A stretch of DNA of 64,000 nucleotides from a bacterium (lineage in GTDB: Bacteria; Planctomycetota; UBA1135; UBA2386): NCBI GenBank assembly GCA_024743115.1, contig JANSXC010000005.1, positions 62,001 to 126,000 of the forward strand. The letters run 5' to 3'. The notes beneath the pieces are model-generated. The model was given only the letters and a program-made list of their open reading frames with translations, ran no database searches and was not told the DNA's origin. Below are positions 24,152-32,765 of the stretch, piece by piece; the stretch's first letter is position 1; the number at the start of each line of letters is the position of its first letter. The position numbers and the translations under genes were made by a program.

Positions 24152-26872
24152 TTGCAGGGAGTGTCCGCCTCGCGCCTCGGAAAGTCCGACCTTCTCGCCT
24201 TCCTCCTGCTCCTGCTGCTGCCCGCGGCACTGCTCGGCGAGTCGCTCTTCACGAGTGATCGGTATCTGTCGTACGACCTCGCGGAGTTCCCGCCCGCCGC
24301 GCAGAACCTGACGCCAGAGCAACTCGCCGCCGTGCGATCGACGGCGAACTACGACGCGACGGAAGCCCCGATCTGGTTCGCGGTCGAACTGCAGCTCGCG
24401 CGCGAGGCCGCAGAGCGCGGCCAGCTGCCGCATTGGAATCCGTACGTCAGGAACGGTGCGCCGATGCTCGCGCACGGCCACCTCGGCTTGCTCAACCCGG
24501 TGCACATGCCAGCGCTGTGGTTCGAGGATCCCGCCGACGGCCTGCTGTACCTGACCTACGTGATGTTCGCGCTCGCCGGCGCGCTGATGTTCGGGTTCTT
24601 GCGCGCCATGGGACTCGGCACGGCGAGCGCCGCGTTCGGCGCACTCGCGTTCGCCTGGTCCGGCACGCTGACCGCGAACGGGCACTGGTTCATGCGCATG
24701 GAACCCCTCGCGGTGCTGCCGGGCATGCTCTGGGGGATCGTCGGAGTCAGTAGTCGCCAAGGCCTCGCGCGGGCGTGGCCCGCGGCCGGTCTCGCGATCA
24801 CGACGGCGTTGTGCTGGATGTCCGGCTTCCCGCAGTACGGCATCCCGGTCACGCTCCTCGCGGCTGCTTTCGGATGCATGTTCCTGGTGCGCGAGTGGCG
24901 CCGCGACGGGATGCGCAGCGCGCTGCGGCTGCTCGGATGGCTCGCAGGTGCGGGCCTGGTCGGCATGCTGCTCGCGATGCCGCAACTGCTGCAGATGTTG
25001 CTGTTCTACCCGGACAGCAACCGCCCGATCGCCGAGTCCCTCGACCGCGCGACCCGGCACGCGTTCGCTCCGTTCGGATTCCTCGGCTACGTGATGCCCG
25101 AGGCGTTCTCCCATCCCGGCGACTCGACGCTGCCGCAGGACGCCTCGCCAGTGCCGTACTTGTGGTCCGATCTGAAGCACTGGGAGACCGGCGAGCAGCT
25201 GCTGCCGAACTACAACTTCACCGAGTACGCGATCTACCCGGGAGTCGTGCCGCTCGCGCTCGCGCTGCTGGCGCTCGTGATCCGTGGCCCGCGCTGGCGT
25301 TGGTTCGTCGTGGGTGCGTTCGCCGGGGTATGGCTGCTCGCGACCGGCGCGTTCGGGCTCTATCACGCCTATCACCTGCCCGGCATCAAGCCCGTGCCGC
25401 CCTATCGCTTTGCCGGCCCGGCCTGCGCGCTGCTCGCAATGCTCGCGGCGATCGGCTTCGACGGATTGCGCGATCGCCTGCGACCGTGGTCGATGCGCGG
25501 TCTCGGCATCGCGTTGCTCGGTGGCGCGGTGGCGATGTTCGTGTGGTCGAGCGAACCGGTGCCGGACAAGACAACCATCGAGGACCCGTGGCTCGTTGCG
25601 ATCGTCGATCGCTACCGTGAGATCTACGCCGAGCAGCACAGCACACCGGAGCAGAAGCTCCCAGCTGCGGCCATCACGCCGGCGGTCGCGCTCGACCAGA
25701 AGTTCACGCCCGGCAATCGCAATGCTCCCGGCACGCGTATCGACGCGATCAAGAACGGCCGCGAACGACTGCAGTGGAACCTGCGCCGCGGTGGCGGTGG
25801 ATTGCTGATCGTCGCGGGCCTCCTGATCGCGAGTTCCTTCCGCCGTCGAGAGAACGGGCTGCGCGGCTGGCCGACGATCGTGGCGTTCGGCCTCGCGGCG
25901 ATCGAACTCGGCGCGTTCGGCCTCGCGCTGAACCGCGGGCAGGCCTGCGAGCATTCACCGGACACTCCGGTCCACGAGTTCTTGCGCGAACGCCGCGACG
26001 CCGCAGCCGATGCCGGCGGCTTCCTCGTCGGCCGCGGCGTCGGCGGCGTCTACAACCTGCCCGGCGGCACGCTCGCGGCCGAGCACATCCGCGATCTCAA
26101 CTTCTACACGTTCGTCGACAACAAGAGCGACCTGCCGATCCGCAAGCTCTACGGCGACGCGTTCATCCTGCGCGGCTTCGTCTGCGACGCGGTGCCCGAC
26201 GACGATCGGCTGCGACGCCCCTATTGGGACCTCATGGGTCTGCGCTACGTGCTCGCAACGCGGCCGATGGAGCACGCCGGCGAGCGCGTTGGACCGACGA
26301 CCATCGGCGATAAGGACTACTTCGTCTACGAACGCACCACCGCGATGCCGCGTGCATGGTGCGTCGGCAGACTCGAGGTGGTCAACGACGAGGCTGCGCT
26401 CGTCGACCGACTCGCGGACACCGATCTCGATCCGCGCGCGCAGGTGCTCGTCGATTCTGCGAGCGCCAACCAGCTCGCCACCGTTCCAGCGAACGCTGAT
26501 CCTGGCAGCCGCACCGCGCGATTCGTTCACGAAGACAGCAAGCGGGTCTCGATTCATCTCCAGGCGGGCGACCCCGGCTACCTCGTCATCGCCGACACGT
26601 TTTTCGACGGCTGGGAAGCGTGGATCGACGACGAGCCGGTTCCGATGGTGCGGGGCAATCTCTACCAACGCGTCGTTGCTGTGCCCGAGAACGAGTGCAT
26701 CGTCGAGATGCGGTTCCGTGCGCCGGGTTTCTTCGCCGGTTTCGTGATCGGCGGTGCCGCGGTCCCGCTGCTCGCTGTGCTCTTGCTGGCGAGTGCGTGG
26801 GCGGGAATACGGCTGCGCCGGCGCCATGCCACGCCGACGCAGCCTCCGGACGCCGACTCTCACTCGGCTTGA
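24152..26872 (+). CDS. YfhO-family multi-pass membrane protein
   Basis: 906-residue membrane protein with about 12-13 helices. The first extracytoplasmic loop has DLAEFPPAA...HWNPYVRNGAPMLAHGHLGLLNPVHMP, a pattern typical of YfhO-like proteins (GT-C-type glycosyltransferase relatives). A soluble region near the C-terminus (VSIHLQAGDPGYLVIADTFFDGWEAWIDDEPV) is the familiar YfhO beta domain, followed by one last helix. Start TTG 24152 is uncertain; GTG 24161 is also possible. Predicted role is glycosylation or lipid-linked sugar transfer at the inner membrane. Confidence 0.85.
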   Translation: MQGVSASRLGKSDLLAFLLLLLLPAALLGESLFTSDRYLSYDLAEFPPAAQNLTPEQLAAVRSTANYDATEAPIWFAVELQLAREAAERGQLPHWNPYVRNGAPMLAHGHLGLLNPVHMPALWFEDPADGLLYLTYVMFALAGALMFGFLRAMGLGTASAAFGALAFAWSGTLTANGHWFMRMEPLAVLPGMLWGIVGVSSRQGLARAWPAAGLAITTALCWMSGFPQYGIPVTLLAAAFGCMFLVREWRRDGMRSALRLLGWLAGAGLVGMLLAMPQLLQMLLFYPDSNRPIAESLDRATRHAFAPFGFLGYVMPEAFSHPGDSTLPQDASPVPYLWSDLKHWETGEQLLPNYNFTEYAIYPGVVPLALALLALVIRGPRWRWFVVGAFAGVWLLATGAFGLYHAYHLPGIKPVPPYRFAGPACALLAMLAAIGFDGLRDRLRPWSMRGLGIALLGGAVAMFVWSSEPVPDKTTIEDPWLVAIVDRYREIYAEQHSTPEQKLPAAAITPAVALDQKFTPGNRNAPGTRIDAIKNGRERLQWNLRRGGGGLLIVAGLLIASSFRRRENGLRGWPTIVAFGLAAIELGAFGLALNRGQACEHSPDTPVHEFLRERRDAAADAGGFLVGRGVGGVYNLPGGTLAAEHIRDLNFYTFVDNKSDLPIRKLYGDAFILRGFVCDAVPDDDRLRRPYWDLMGLRYVLATRPMEHAGERVGPTTIGDKDYFVYERTTAMPRAWCVGRLEVVNDEAALVDRLADTDLDPRAQVLVDSASANQLATVPANADPGSRTARFVHEDSKRVSIHLQAGDPGYLVIADTFFDGWEAWIDDEPVPMVRGNLYQRVVAVPENECIVEMRFRAPGFFAGFVIGGAAVPLLAVLLLASAWAGIRLRRRHATPTQPPDADSHSA

Positions 26873-26971
26873 TCCGGCTGTCGGGTCCCGCCTGCCCGCG
26901 GGGCAACCGACCTGATCTCTTACTCATCAGGGCCCCGACTCGCAGGGACCCGAGCCGCTGGGACCTGCCTC

Positions 26972-28213
26972 TCAGGAGCCCCAGCGACGGTAGACCCGCG
27001 GGTAGGCTGACGAGCCCTTCGCGCGGCGCTTCTTGCGCTCGGCCTCCTTCTTCTGACGCTCGCGCTCCTTCTTCTGCGCCGCGAGGCGCTTCTTGTTGGA
27101 ACGCGCCGCCGCGTGGAACGCCTTGCCACGGTCGCTGCCCGGGTTGTTGTCGTAGTAGGCGCGGCCGTAGTCGACGAAGGCCTCCATGTCGAAGTCTTCG
27201 AACGCCATGAACGGGCGCTTCGCCATGCGTTCGTGCACAACCTCGCACAGCGGCTTGGCCATGATCTGACCCGAAGCGGACAGCATCGGCTGGCCGTTCT
27301 CGTCGAGCACGAGCGTGTCACGGCGCTGCTTGCGGTTGCGCTTGACCTCTTCCCAGACATCGAAGCCCTGCCAGCGGCTGCGCCGAATCGTCGCGGGCGA
27401 CAGTCGGCGAACCTTGGCGCGATGCATCGCCTGGAACATGCTCTGCTTCTCTCCCTTCGACCGTTCCTGGTCGTCGTAGAGTTCGTGCAGCGTCAGTGCG
27501 AACTTCAGCTCGTCGACGAGATCCTCGGCGTGCCAGAAGCCCGGCAGCACGTGGAGCACGGTGCGATCCGACGCCAGCACGCAGAGCTGCACGTTGCGAC
27601 CACCCGCGCCGTTGGTCGTGCCAACCGCGGAATCCGTCTTCCTGTAGCCGTGGGACAATCCGACGTGCTCGTCCCGCTCGATGTTGCGCGAACCGAGGAT
27701 GAACTCGTCTTGGAGCAGCTGCAGCACTTCTTCATTCGGCAGGGTCACGCCCCGCAAACTTTGAAGCGCGCTTCAAGCACGGTCGTCGAGACAGCCGAGC
27801 GCCTGCAAGAACAGGATCGGCTTGCCCGTCGCGGCCGACTGGGCCTCGAGTTCGAGCATCTGGCCACGCGCGTTGGACTTCTTGACCTCGTGCCAGTCGA
27901 GGTCGAGCACGCGCTCGACGCGCTGCTTCAGCGCGCGTCCCTTGACCTTGACGCCGACGGTCGCCGGGTCGATCACGGGCCGCTTGCGCCGCGGCTTCTT
28001 GTTCTTGGCTGGCTTGTTCTTCTGACCCTTGGTCTGACCGCCCGTCTTGGGCGTGGCCGGGGTCTTCGCGTTGTCGGGCTGCAGCAGGGGCTGAGCCAGC
28101 AACGCAGGATGCTGCACGGGCGATGGCACGACCGGCAGCCCAGGCAACGGCCCGCGTTGGGCCACGGCCATGCCGGCGAGAGCCAGCACGGCGAGCAGGA
28201 CAGGTTGCTTCAT
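26972..28213 (-). CDS. secreted thioredoxin-fold protein with in-frame UGA (candidate selenoprotein)
   Basis: One continuous frame of 413 codons is interrupted only by TGA at 27775-27773 (codon 147). The N-terminal part has a signal peptide (MKQPVLLAVLALAGMAVAQ), a Lys/Pro linker and a thioredoxin-like first strand (TGKPILFLQALGCLDDRA); the frame continues after TGA as SALQSLRGVTLPNEEVLQLLQDEFI, the helix and strand expected next in the fold, then NVQLCVLASDRTVLHVLPG and a Lys/Arg/Glu-rich tail. Each half alone would be half a domain. A 6-bp hairpin begins 18 bases after the UGA. AAGGA precedes the ATG. Readthrough as selenocysteine fits best; a nonsense mutation or two separate ORFs (TTG 27757) are the alternatives. 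Confidence 0.65.
27739..27755 (-). promoter_or_regulatory. candidate bacterial SECIS hairpin
   Basis: On the minus strand GCGGGG pairs with CCCTGC (six pairs, one G-U) around loop CGTGA. The loop begins 23 bases after the UGA and has G as its second base, both compatible with published bacterial SECIS rules. A separate palindrome TTGAAGCGCGCTTCAA (27761-27776) overlaps the UGA itself. Confidence 0.4.
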
Positions 28214-28374
28214 GGGGTCTTCCTTGGTGGCGGTGGGTCGCCGCGGTCCGCTACCTCACGGTCCAGGACGATCGACGTGGGTTGGACCCCGGTCGGCCGA
28301 CGCCGTAAGGAAAGGAACCCGCAAACCTGCCTGCGCAACCGTTACCTGCTGTCAGAGCGACTCTTGTGGATCGC

Positions 28375-29352
28375 TCAGTAACCGAATCCGCGGGCGATCC
28401 GAGCCCGAACGATCAATCCCTGCAGCTGCTTGCAGCCACCGCTCGCCGGATCGAGCTCGCAGGCCTTGGCATTGAACTCCTCGGCCGAGGGCAACGCGAG
28501 CCGCTGGACGAGGATCGAACCCATGCCGAGGTAGTGCTCACCGAGCTGGCCGCGCACCCGCTCGCGCGCAGCCCGAAACTCGTTGGCCGTCGCCGCCTTC
28601 ACCGCCGCGGCGGGGGTGAACCGGTCGAGTTCGGACCAGGCGCCTTCGAGCAGCTTGATTGCCTTCTTGCGGCGGTTGCGCTCCCTTGAGGTCTGATTGG
28701 GGTTGCTGGTCGGCTCGATCCCGAGTTTCGCGACCGCCGTCTCGCGGCGCTGCACTGCGTCGAGGATCTTGCCGAGCTTCGTCGCGCCGATCGGCTTGCG
28801 CGCGCCCCGCTTCTCGAGCTTGGCCTGCGCTTCGGCCGCAACCGTACGGGCGCTACGCGCGGCGCTAGTCTTGCCGTAGCGCGCGAGGATCACCTCCGCG
28901 TTGAGCTTGGCCTTCCCGAAGTCGCCGGCCGCGATCTGCGCACGGGCCTGCGCTAGCAAACCGACCGCGATCTCTGCCTCGATGTGCTCCACCATCGTCT
29001 GCGCCTCGCGCGCCCGCTCCGGCACGAGCCGCGCGACCTCGTGCCACTCGGCGACGGCGTGCAGCGGCAGCCCGAGTTCGAGCGCCAGCTTCGCGAGTCG
29101 CTCGCGATGCGCAGCGCTGTCGGGGTCGCTGCGCCGCGCGCGGATCGCGTAGTACGAGCGTGGCGCGAACTCGTCGCGGGCGACCTTGCGCGTCGCGTCG
29201 TTCGGGCCGGTGCGCAGCGTCACCTCGTCGTCACCGATCTCGACGACCTGGCCGATCAACACTTCGCCGTTTCGCAGCTCGAACGTCTGGGCACGAGCCT
29301 CTCCGACGACCGACAAGACGGCGGTGAGCACGAAGGGGAAGAACGCTTTCAT
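28375..29352 (-). CDS. secreted TPR-like protein
   Basis: 325 residues with a signal peptide (cleavage about GEARAQ), a short beta domain (FELRNGEVLIGQVVEIGDDEVTLRTG, an SH3-like pattern often seen at the N-terminus of planctomycete secreted proteins) and then helical repeats resembling TPR (GLLAQARAQIAAGDFGKAKLNAEVILARYG). AAAGGAG lies 9 bases before the ATG, a good ribosome binding site. It is 161 bases upstream of the thioredoxin-fold gene on the same strand, so they may be co-transcribed. Function unknown. Confidence 0.72.
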   Translation of the reverse strand: MKAFFPFVLTAVLSVVGEARAQTFELRNGEVLIGQVVEIGDDEVTLRTGPNDATRKVARDEFAPRSYYAIRARRSDPDSAAHRERLAKLALELGLPLHAVAEWHEVARLVPERAREAQTMVEHIEAEIAVGLLAQARAQIAAGDFGKAKLNAEVILARYGKTSAARSARTVAAEAQAKLEKRGARKPIGATKLGKILDAVQRRETAVAKLGIEPTSNPNQTSRERNRRKKAIKLLEGAWSELDRFTPAAAVKAATANEFRAARERVRGQLGEHYLGMGSILVQRLALPSAEEFNAKACELDPASGGCKQLQGLIVRARIARGFGY

Positions 29353-29465
29353 CGGAGATACTCCTTTCTGGTCGAGGCAGTGTCCCGCGCGAGTGTCGCT
29401 GGGGCATGCGCGGCTGATTCTCGAACCGGCGGCGGTCGTTCCGTGAATTCGCCGCGACGCTCCCG

Positions 29466-29510
29466 TCCGGAACCGTTCGCACCTGCGGTCGTAGAACCGC
29501 AGGTTCCGGA
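29466..29510. promoter_or_regulatory. nested inverted repeat in a divergent promoter region
   Basis: An outer pair TCCGGAACC (29466-29474) / GGTTCCGGA (29502-29510) and an inner pair ACCTGCGGT (29481-29489) / ACCGCAGGT (29496-29504) are each perfect. It ends 12 bases before the hydratase start, immediately before TAGACT, a possible -10. Could be an operator or a leader hairpin. Confidence 0.4.
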
Positions 29511-29522
29511 TAGACTGGCGGC

Positions 29523-30272
29523 ATGATCGAGACCCGCCAGCAGGGCGACATCGCCATCCTCGAACTGGCTCACGGCAAGGTCAACGCGCTCGACGTCGAG
29601 TTCACGACCGCGCTCGCGGACGCCGTCGAGACCGCCGGCAACAGCGACGCGGCGGCCGTCGTGCTGACTGGCCGCGGTGGCGCGTTCTCGGCGGGCGTCG
29701 ACCTCAAGCGGCTCGTCAGCGAAGACGCGGACTACGCGGATCGCCTGATCGACGCACTCGATCGCGCGTTCGAAGCCGTGTTCTGCTGCCCCAAACCGAC
29801 CGTCGCCGCACTCAACGGCCACGCGATCGCGGGCGGCATGGTCATCGCCTGCGCATGTGATCTGCGCGTCATGGCCGCGGGCAAAGGCCGCCTCGGCGTG
29901 CCGGAGATCGCCGCGGGCGTGCCGTTCCCGTGGCTCGCGCTCGCGATCACGCAGAGCGCGGTGTCACCCGCACAGCTGCCCCAGCTCGTCGCACTCGGTG
30001 AAACGTTCGACGCGGAGGAGTCGCTGCGCCGCGACTTCGTCCAGGCCCTCGTGCCAGCCGAAGAACTGCTGCCCCGCGCCGTGGGGTTCGCCGAGCGCCT
30101 CGCCACGAACGCGAGCCCCGGCTTCGACCTTCAGCGACAGCAGATCCGCGGCCCGATCATGGCCGACGAACGCCGTGCGGCCCACGACGTGCAGGTTCGA
30201 GCCGTCTGGCGCGAGGCCAGCACGCGGGAGCGGGTCCAGCACTACCTGGATTCGCTCGGCAAGCGCAGCTGA
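29523..30272 (+). CDS. enoyl-CoA hydratase/isomerase family protein
   Basis: 249-residue crotonase-fold enzyme. Oxyanion-hole segments are AFSAGVDLKRLV and NGHAIAGGMVIACACDLRVMA. The usual catalytic Glu region reads GVPEIAAGVPFPWLAL, with one Glu in GVPEI and no second acid downstream, so an isomerase or hydrolase role is as likely as hydratase. It sits alone between divergent and downstream secreted-protein genes and has a nested inverted repeat before it. Cytoplasmic; substrate unknown. Confidence 0.87.
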   Translation: MIETRQQGDIAILELAHGKVNALDVEFTTALADAVETAGNSDAAAVVLTGRGGAFSAGVDLKRLVSEDADYADRLIDALDRAFEAVFCCPKPTVAALNGHAIAGGMVIACACDLRVMAAGKGRLGVPEIAAGVPFPWLALAITQSAVSPAQLPQLVALGETFDAEESLRRDFVQALVPAEELLPRAVGFAERLATNASPGFDLQRQQIRGPIMADERRAAHDVQVRAVWREASTRERVQHYLDSLGKRS

Positions 30273-30330
30273 ATCGATCGGCCGGCGCCGGGGCTCCCCT
30301 GGACCAGCGGCGCCGCAGTATCATGCGGGC

Positions 30331-31137
30331 ATGAAGCTCCTGCATGCTGCCGTGGTTCTCGCGTCGACCATGCTCTGCGTCTTGGGCCAGGGTATCCCGC
30401 GCCCGCTCCAGGATCCCGCGCCTCTCGACCCGGCGGCCGCAGGCCCCGCGATGCGCATCTGGAGCCACCGCGAACTCGGCATGCAGGAGGTCTGGTTCCG
30501 CCGCGAGTTCAAACTCACAGCCGTACCCGACGAAGCCACGTTCGTGTTCTCGTGCGACAACGAGGCGACCGTGTTCGTCAACGGCAAGCGCGTGGCGCAC
30601 AGCGAACATTGGGAAGAGCTCACCGTCGTCGACGTCACACGCCTGCTCGTGAAGGGCAAGAACGTGATCGCGATCCACGCGAAGAACACCGGCAGCTGCG
30701 CCGCACTCGCCGCGTGGCTCACGTGGGAGAGCGCCGCGAAGAAAGCCGTGCCCGGCGTGCCCGCAGTCGTTGCCACCGGCGGCGAGATCGTCACGGACGC
30801 GGACTGGGTCTACGCCGACGAAGAGCACGATGACTGGGCCGCGGTCGCATTCGATGCCAGCAAGTGGAACGCCGCGAACGCGACGCTCGAGACACCGTTC
30901 GGCAACAACGTCTACAACGGCAAACCGCTGCGCCTGCGGTTCGAGAACGGCCGCAGTGCGTCGGCCCAGGCGATCGAGCGGGCTCTCGCGCAGTTCCGCG
31001 CGGCGCGCACGCCGGCCGCGGCGCAGAAGGCGCTCGACGCGTTGGATCGCGCGGTGATGGACGCGCGGGCGCGGTTGTGGAAAGAGAAGGGGAACGCGGC
31101 GAAGAAGGGTGGAGTTCGGGTGCGGAAGCGCGACTGA
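30331..31137 (+). CDS. secreted galactose-binding-like beta-sandwich protein
   Basis: 268 residues with a signal peptide (MKLLHAAVVLASTMLCVLGQ). The core EVWFRREFKLTAVPDEATFVFSCDNEATVFVNGKRV ... WEELTVVDVTRLLVKGKNVIAIHAKNTG is the recognisable jelly-roll sequence of carbohydrate-binding/galactose-binding-like domains seen with DUF1553/DUF1549 cytochrome proteins in Planctomycetes, here as a stand-alone protein. The C-terminal ~60 residues are Ala/Arg-rich helix. It probably binds glycans outside the cytoplasm; partner unknown. Confidence 0.75.
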   Translation: MKLLHAAVVLASTMLCVLGQGIPRPLQDPAPLDPAAAGPAMRIWSHRELGMQEVWFRREFKLTAVPDEATFVFSCDNEATVFVNGKRVAHSEHWEELTVVDVTRLLVKGKNVIAIHAKNTGSCAALAAWLTWESAAKKAVPGVPAVVATGGEIVTDADWVYADEEHDDWAAVAFDASKWNAANATLETPFGNNVYNGKPLRLRFENGRSASAQAIERALAQFRAARTPAAAQKALDALDRAVMDARARLWKEKGNAAKKGGVRVRKRD

Positions 31138-31162
31138 GACCCGCCTGGTCGGGTTTATCGCC

Positions 31163-31635
31163 TTACATACCCGCGACGTAAGCCCACCGACCGATTCGCC
31201 GAACGCGACCGCCGTCGATGGAATCCGGATACATCTCCGACGGCCAGTAGACGAACATGTCGCTGCTCGATACGCCGATCGGGCAACGCACGACGATGCC
31301 CCAACTATCGCGCGTCGCCCCATCGCGTATCGGCAGCATCTCGAAGCTCGGATAGGACGGCAGACCCGTTTGCGGGACCGCGTTCAGAACGTCAGGCACC
31401 AGATTCGTGATGCGTTCCGGCGGCCGATCGAAGCGATGGCAAAAGGCCTCCACCGCCGCGATGAGCCCCTCGGACCGCTCGACGAGATCAGCAAAGACCT
31501 GCACCCGCACGGCCTTGCCGCCGCATTGCCGCAGAGCACGAGAAGAATCGTCGCCCCCCCCTCCAAATCCACGTCAAGGACATCCTGCGGACCACCGGCC
31601 GCTCGCTTGGAGCGTTCGTGATCGAAAGGACTCAC
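31163..31635 (-). pseudogene. unknown gene split by a one-base shift in a G8 tract
   Basis: Reading from GTG 31635 gives SPFDHERSKRAAGGPQDVLDVDLEG, then an 8-G run (31561-31554) at which the frame breaks. Adding one G joins it to GGDDSSRALRQCGGKAVRVQVFADLVERSEG and on to VRRIGRWAYVAGM at 31163, about 157 residues in all. The downstream frame has no good start of its own. The protein was not recognised; it is soluble, with a conserved-looking core ITNLVPDVLNAVPQTGLPSYPSFEML. It may be a pseudogene, a phase-variable gene or a sequencing error in the homopolymer. Confidence 0.5.
31554..31561 (-). repeat. G8 homopolymer at the frame break
   Basis: Eight C on the plus strand (G8 in the coding strand). 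The two halves of the gene at 31163-31635 are joined in frame if the tract has nine bases, the hallmark of slipped-strand variation or of base-call error. Confidence 0.85.
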
Positions 31636-31646
31636 AGCTCGTAATC

Positions 31647-31973
31647 CTACGTTGGCGGACCGAGGTTCGGCAGAACTGCAACCCAACGGCCAGCCAACTC
31701 GCGCCGGATCTCGGCGAGCGCGCTGCGAGGCTCGGGGGCGCTGACCGGCCTTGCGCGCGCCCCGGCCATCGGCTGCGCCGCCCTGCACAACGCGTACCCG
31801 GCAGCAGTCGCTCAACGATCGCGGCAGTGCACAAGTCCGATACCCGGCTGATCGTCCGGATGCCGAAGCAGGTCATTCACGAACGAGACATAGAAGTTCA
31901 GCTCGCCCATGTAATCGGACCGGACACGACCGACTCTGAATGACTCTTTGCCAACGAACACGAAGCCCCCCCC
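31647..31973 (-). pseudogene. remnant of a DUF1016/YhcG PDDEXK nuclease gene (C-terminal part)
   Basis: A fragment reads GFVFVGKESFRVG, then MGELNFYVSFVNDLLRHPDDQPGIGLVHCRDR followed by a stop at the centre; in another frame the sequence continues AGYALCRAAQPMAG ... IRRELAGRWVAVL to a stop at 31647. This is the unmistakable tail of YhcG-type nucleases (family pattern MNFYLSAVDDLLRHPDDQPSIGL, then EYALRDxxKPIG). The catalytic PDDEXK core between the first two pieces is deleted and the tail is frameshifted, so the gene is dead. A second G8 tract lies at its upstream edge (31966-31973). YhcG relatives are mobile accessory genes linked to DNA recombination and defence. Confidence 0.75.
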
Positions 31974-32045
31974 GGAAAACCCCAGACAACACGCGCCCTT
32001 CCTGTGTGCGATGCCCGCTATTCAAGCGTTCGTGCCTCGGCTAAC

Positions 32046-32267
32046 ATGGGGCGCGTGCAAGAGCGACGCGATCGCAAAGTGACTGCGCAGGTCATCCGCC
32101 CCGGGCAGCAAGAGAAGCCCGATCTTGACTGGCAATCCATGACGATCGAGCAGCGCATCAACACTGTGTGGGAGTTGACTCAGCTCTGCTACGCTTGGAG
32201 CTACGACGATCCCAGTGCACTCCGACTTCAACGATCTATTGTCCACGTTCAACGGCCACGGCGTTGA
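32046..32267 (+). CDS. small protein paired with a nucleotidyltransferase
   Basis: 73 residues from ATG 32046: basic N-terminus, then DWQSMTIEQRINTVWELTQLCYAWSYDD and a closing LQRSIVHVQRPRR. Small proteins with the pattern MTxEERIxxVWELTxxxxAW...RLQRSVxRVQRP are found immediately before nucleotidyltransferases of the kind encoded next, and it overlaps that gene by 53 bases. It may be the cognate antitoxin or regulatory partner. A TAACAT at 32042-32047 overlaps the ATG, so GTG 32055 on a leaderless transcript is possible. Confidence 0.65.
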   Translation: MGRVQERRDRKVTAQVIRPGQQEKPDLDWQSMTIEQRINTVWELTQLCYAWSYDDPSALRLQRSIVHVQRPRR

Positions 32268-32661
32268 CTACCTCGTCGTTGGGGCGCACGCCCTCGCCGC
32301 ACACGGCCTGATCCGCGCGACGAAAGACCTGGATGTGTTCGTGCGGCCGGATGACGACAACGCGCCGCGAGTCTTGCGTGCGTTGGCGGCCTTTGGTGCA
32401 CCCCTTCAAGATCTGTCGGAGCAGGATCTGCAGACTCCGGGCCTCATCTTCCAGATCGGCGTGCCGCCCGTCCGCATCGACGTGATCACCGCGATCGACG
32501 GCGTCGAGTTCGAGGATGCCTGGCAGTCGCACGTCACGGCGAAGTTCGGAGATGTCGAGGTACCGGTCCTGTCACGCCAACACTTGATCACGAACAAGAC
32601 CAAGGCGGGGCGGAAACAGGATCTCGCGGATGTCGAGTGGTTGGAGAAGAACGGCGGTTGA
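32215..32661 (+). CDS. nucleotidyltransferase-fold protein (AbiEii/DUF6036-like)
   Basis: 148-residue protein with a minimal nucleotidyltransferase fold: DYLVVGAHALAAHGLIRATKDLDVFV contains the GxxA helix and the metal-binding Asp38 and Asp40, and VPPVRIDVIT supplies the third acidic residue. The C-terminal LSRQHLITNKTKAGRKQDLADVEWL is the usual end of this family. Start GTG 32215. Together with the small overlapping upstream gene it forms a two-gene module like known nucleotidyltransferase toxin-antitoxin pairs; toxicity itself is not shown. Confidence 0.8.
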   Translation: MHSDFNDLLSTFNGHGVDYLVVGAHALAAHGLIRATKDLDVFVRPDDDNAPRVLRALAAFGAPLQDLSEQDLQTPGLIFQIGVPPVRIDVITAIDGVEFEDAWQSHVTAKFGDVEVPVLSRQHLITNKTKAGRKQDLADVEWLEKNGG

Positions 32662-32765
32662 GTAGTCGGGAAGAGGCCCCCGCATCCATGAGACCTACGC
32701 ACGCCGCTTGGCAACGCTGATGCGGCGGCACGGTCCGCGCGCTGGACCTGCCCCCTCGCGCCGAG

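Noticed and set aside
22357-24258. 633-codon plus-strand frame overlapping the C25-like gene
   Set aside because: Arg/Ala/Ser-dominated and without motif; shadow of the real gene in another frame.
26880-26951. Inverted repeat TCGGGTCCC / GGGACCCGA between convergent genes as a terminator
   Set aside because: Arms are separated by more than 50 bases and no T-tract follows on either strand.
27757-27772. Independent TTG start for the downstream half of the thioredoxin-fold gene
   Set aside because: The start would cut the fold in the middle, no ribosome binding site precedes it, and coding-like sequence continues upstream to the UGA in the same frame.
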